Assembly: GCA_947311845.1 (NCBI GenBank)
Contig: CAMZMU010000075.1
Coordinates: 22,486,577 to 22,550,576, forward strand
Direction of reading: 5' to 3'
From: Poa pratensis
Taxonomy: Eukaryota; Streptophyta; Magnoliopsida; Poales; Poaceae
DNA length: 64,000 bases
Every line of letters begins with the position of its first letter. Positions within the stretch are counted from its first letter, which is position 1. The translations under genes and the position numbers were made by a program. This document shows positions 61,016 through 64,000 of this stretch, in pieces. Below the pieces are notes generated by a model. That model was given only the letters and a program-made list of their open reading frames with translations. It ran no database searches and was not told the origin of the DNA.

Positions 61016-61555
61016 TACATAACATTTTCTCCCCCATTTCTATCTCGGCCGTGGTGCAGTAGTGATCAGCTAGTTGTATTTAAAACATGCTATGAGACCA
61101 GGACACCATGTACTGAAAAAACTTGTATGTATTTCTCAATGATTTATAGTAAACTTTTTTACTTTATCGCATCTCATCTTGCCGGTAGATATATGTCATT
61201 CGTATGATTGATAAAGCCTTCTACATATTTTGCCAACTACTAGTTTTGAGGTATAACTAGCATAATTGACAATGTAGTCATGTTTTTGTGTATCATAGTT
61301 CTAATATTTACCAATTAAACTATATTTTCTTGTGGTAAACTTCTACTTACTATTTTATCATAATTTTCTTGTAGTTTGGGTTTTTTAGAGCATTCATTTT
61401 TTACAATATATGTAGCCCTAAAATTAAGCAAATCAATAGTTTCATCTCTAGGAATGATTTATGCTCCTCAATAATATTATATGTTTATATTTATAGAACT
61501 TTGTTGAACATTATAGAACTTATAAATCTAATAAATAATGACATGGCATGCTTTT
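61016..61555. repeat. Dispersed ~520-bp repeat, copy 2
   Basis: It matches 57258-57770 in direct orientation. Its distance to RNA copy C (1,677 bases to the T-run) is close to that of copy 1 to RNA copy B (1,701 bases). Confidence 0.8.
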
Positions 61556-62037
61556 GACAGAGGAGTAATTTCCCATCTTGAAACATTAAGATATATACAC
61601 ACCTTCGTAACTACCCAGTGACTACCGTTTTGATCACCCAATTAAGGCCGTGATGATTATAAGTACCAATGCAATTCTTACAGCATGCACAACCCTAATA
61701 ACCTTATGGTTCAAGGACATGCTATATAATAACCTTTCTGTGATATGAAGCTAAGGACAAAAAGACACTTTAACGGAATCTCTTAGCATACCAACCACTT
61801 GGGTCTATCCAGCCATATTGTTCAACCAACAATATGCTACTCATTGATGCTGACATAAATAATGCCCGTGACCAGGAACGCATAGTCATCTTGCATTCAA
61901 CAAATTAGTCCGTAGAAAAAGACTAGGGTATATTTTACTGTTCATGTTTAATACACGTGCGTATGAGCTTTCCTCTGAATCTCATATTCAGGAGCCACAA
62001 CAGTTATAGCATAGAAACATAAAACATAATTAATGAA
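61556..62037. other. AT-rich unassigned DNA
   Basis: Nothing recognisable is seen. Confidence 0.4.
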
Positions 62038-62635
62038 TCAGATGTATAAATACATTGCCTTTCGGGCATACATCCAATAGTACCTGGGGCTGTCGCGCTC
62101 GATGGTGGCCACCGAGTTGGTGAGCGCTGCCAGGAATCCAGGCGTGTCGCCGTCGTCCTCTTTCCACAGCGGGGACGACACGTGGTACCCCGTCGGGATC
62201 ACCTCCACCGGCAGTGGCGGCGTCCTGGGGCGGCGCAGGTACAAGCGGTCGCGCGGTGGGATCGGGCTCGGGCCTTGCGTCCGTGGATGACGATGCCGCC
62301 GCCGCCTCCTCCACGACACGGCAGTGATTACCGCCCCTCCTTCACCCCTACAGACGCGGCGTGGCGCGCGGGCCTGGTTATCGATGCGGCGTGGTGGTGG
62401 CAGCGGCATCAGCCGGAACGGGGTAGGGTTCCCCGTTGCGGCATGCGGCCTCGATGGCGGAAGCCACCATGTGGCCGGTCTTGCCCCACCAGCGGTGCCG
62501 CCCCTCCGCGTTCCAGCGGTCTGGTGGTGTGTCGCCGTCATAGAACTCCACCGCCTCCTGGCGCTCTTGCTGGAACGCGCCCCGGTTGTTGTCGTCGTAC
62601 TCCGGGGCGGCGCCGGGCGATGGCTCCATACACAA
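62038..62635 (-). pseudogene. GC-rich coding-like fragment of unknown family
   Basis: The minus strand reads MEPSPGAAPEYDDNNRGAFQ, then EFYDGDTPPDRWN and HRWWGKTGHMVASAIEAACR in one frame (62635-62378). After a stop, another frame reads VEVIPTGYHVSSPLWKEDDG and PRYYWMYARKAMYLYI (62250-62040). The codon use looks like a real grass protein, but the frame is broken. I do not recognise the family. It lies 58 bases downstream of RNA copy C. Confidence 0.35.
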
Positions 62636-62692
62636 GAGGGTGCTGACGGAGAGAGTGGAGCGGTTAAAACATTACTCGAGAAAACAGAAAAT

Positions 62693-63289
62693 AAAAAGAG
62701 TTGGTATGTTTGATTGTGAGCGAACCCATGCTACACGAAAGGACCGTGTACCACATGTACGAACCTCGAAGGGCCAGGCACATCTCCATCGAGACAAGGT
62801 GCCACAGCAGTTCAGGCCGGGCCAGTTCCGTGTAAGCCCACAGGCATACGAGATCAGGGCTTTGGAAGCCCGCCGGCATACAGCCAAGCAGCCTGAGACC
62901 AGAATCAGATAAGCCCTTCCCTTTTTACGCCTCAGCACCACAGCAGAGCGCCCTACGCACATCTGCTAGGCGAACTCTCCTTGGCCGGGCCTTCTTTCAC
63001 TGACAGCCATGGGTCCAAGTCGAGCACATCTGCTCACCTGGCCCACACCTCGGTACACGGAGCGCCCTACGCCTACTGGCTAGGCTAGGCAGACTCTCTC
63101 TGACCGGTATCTTCCGGATATCTTTTCTTTGCGGCACAAACGTTCCGAGCATCTCTGTGCTCTAGCGCTGCGCCTGACGGACGGGCCCGTCTACACTGAC
63201 TCTGACATGGGCTTCAAACCCACAATCAAACACACCAACTCTTTTGCCCTCCGGAGCTGGAGTCACAAGCGCGCGCTACCGCACTCGGC
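62693..63289 (-). ncRNA. 7SL/SRP-RNA-like Pol III RNA gene, copy C (597 nt)
   Basis: It has the same layout and the same 597-nt length as copy B: GCCGAGTGCGGTAGCGCG, CTTGTGACTCCAGCT, CCGGAGGGC at the 5' end, and a terminal T5 at 62697-62693. The closing helix pairs 63241-63219 (GAGTTGGTGTGTTTGATTG..) with 62727-62698 (..CAATCAAACATACCAACTC) almost perfectly. Inside, GTAGGGCGCTC occurs twice (near 63072 and 62956), which hints at an internal duplication. Compared with copy B the interior is diverged, while the ends and the helix are kept. The SRP54-binding core is not evident, so SRP function is unproven. Confidence 0.55.
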
Positions 63290-63311
63290 GATGCAGGCAG
63301 AGAACGGTGGC

Positions 63312-63355
63312 TATTTAAGCTGGTGCCGGAGCTGCTCCGTTAGCGGTATGGGACT
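63312..63355 (-). promoter_or_regulatory. USE and TATA of RNA copy C
   Basis: AGTCCCATACCGC (63355-63343), a 23-base spacer, then CTTAAATA (63319-63312), with the start 23 bases downstream. The layout is identical to copy B, with one change in the USE. Confidence 0.65.
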
Positions 63356-63710
63356 AAAACAATGCGCGGATAATTGAAGTTTAACGGTGGACAGCGTCTA
63401 CGGGTTTGCAAGGCGCAGCGGATATGGTTTGCATTGGGCCGCCCTCTTTCTAGGCCTGAACCGTGTTTGCGACGGGCCGTGACGGGAATTTATCGTAAAA
63501 ATTAAAACAGAGGCTGTGCACGGAATTCTGTGTTTTTTCTGTTGCTCGTGAGGGTGAGGCTGTAGTACCACCACCAGAAAGAACATTATTGGACACATAC
63601 GATACGATACAATTCCCTGATGCATTATTATTACTAGTTTCCAGATGAACACAGGTTGCCGATCACATAGCTCTGAGCCGCCGATTGACATCGATCGATC
63701 GCGGTGCGGC
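63356..63710. other. Intergenic DNA and 3' UTR of SDHB
   Basis: The left part matches the flank of RNA copy B (CTACGGGTTTGCAA at 63398 and 59676). The right part is the probable 3' UTR of the gene ending at 63711. Confidence 0.5.
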
Positions 63711-64000
63711 TCACGCCTTGCGGTTGCGGAGCTGGTGCAAGGCCTTCAGGTTGGAGATGGCGGCGGCCGGATCGAGGCTCTTGGGGCACGTCGCCGTGCA
63801 GCTCTTGATCATCCTGCACCTGTACAGCTTATCCCACCCCTCCGACAGCGCCTGGATCCGCTCCTCCCCGTACTCGTCGCGGCTTCAAGTTATCCATTAA
63901 CAGGAATCACGCATCACTCTAATCAGATACTTCTAGTTGATCACTGCAGCGTCTAATGTGCTCTAGAAAGTCCAGTACGTACCTGTCGGAGACCCAGCGG
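63711..64000 (-). CDS. SDH2: Succinate dehydrogenase iron-sulfur subunit (SDHB), 3' end
   Basis: The last exon is 63882-63711 and the previous one runs from beyond the window to 63983, separated by a 100-base intron with GT-AG ends. The joined protein ends RWVSDSRDEYGEERIQALSE, then KLYRCRMIKSCTATCPKSLD, then SNLKALHQLRNRKA. The CxxIxxCxxxCP motif supplies ligands for the iron-sulfur clusters of complex II in the mitochondrial inner membrane, which passes electrons from succinate to ubiquinone. The tail after CPKSLDP is alanine-rich and unlike the usual CPKGLNPGK form of plant SDH2, so this may be a divergent paralogue. The first three quarters of the gene are outside the window. Confidence 0.85.

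Noticed and set aside
58959..63289. Interpretation of the RNA copies as a simple inverted-repeat MITE
   Set aside because: Ends AGAGTTGG...CCAACTCT do look like terminal repeats, but the promoter elements, 5' domain outside the repeat and T5 terminator fit an RNA gene better. Not fully excluded.

Overview
The window looks like nuclear DNA of a pooid grass, most likely Triticeae or a close relative. It has GC-rich grass-type exons with GT-AG introns, isolated genes separated by nested transposons, Stowaway and PIF/Harbinger MITEs, several CACTA families and Ty3/gypsy LTR sequences of the kind common in wheat and barley. There are no operons or bacterial signals. The call rests on recognised sequence families, not on any search.

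Layout. 0.4-2.5 kb: a seven-exon trehalose-6-phosphate phosphatase gene whose frame is broken by one missing base just after the catalytic motif. 4.1-4.9 kb: an LTR-like remnant. 5.5-23.0 kb: one 17.4-kb CACTA transposon with a TAT target duplication at both ends. It holds a decayed TNP2-type transposase, an 82-bp-arm hairpin, an AP2/ERF-domain reading frame with a single stop, a PIF/Harbinger-type MITE, and a 352-bp satellite array with a seven-monomer higher-order repeat. A deleted gypsy element (target duplication ATCCG) is nested inside the last satellite monomer. 23.6-34.2 kb: Stowaway MITEs, an LTR (target duplication ATCAC) split by a 5'-truncated second CACTA, a LINE 3' end, a 1.75-kb non-autonomous Helitron and a fold-back element. 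34.5-36.6 kb: a two-exon gene on the minus strand, probably ERD7/senescence-domain-like, with ACGTGG motifs upstream. 37-49 kb: mostly decayed repeats, including LINE reverse-transcriptase fragments and a small CACTA end. 49.1-50.1 kb: an intronless gene resembling syringolide-induced protein 14-1-1. 52.6-56.0 kb: an intact seven-exon HCC2 (SCO1-like) gene that lacks every copper ligand. 57-63.3 kb: a duplicated region carrying two full copies and one fragment of a 597-nt, apparently Pol III-transcribed RNA gene resembling 7SL/SRP RNA. 63.7-64 kb: the 3' end of a succinate dehydrogenase iron-sulfur subunit gene.

The host genes do not form one pathway, although HCC2 and SDHB are both respiratory-chain related and lie 7.7 kb apart. 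The most unusual structures are the paired 597-nt ncRNA genes with USE/TATA promoters and a long closing helix, the AP2-domain frame inside a CACTA element, and the centromere-like higher-order satellite carried by the same transposon.
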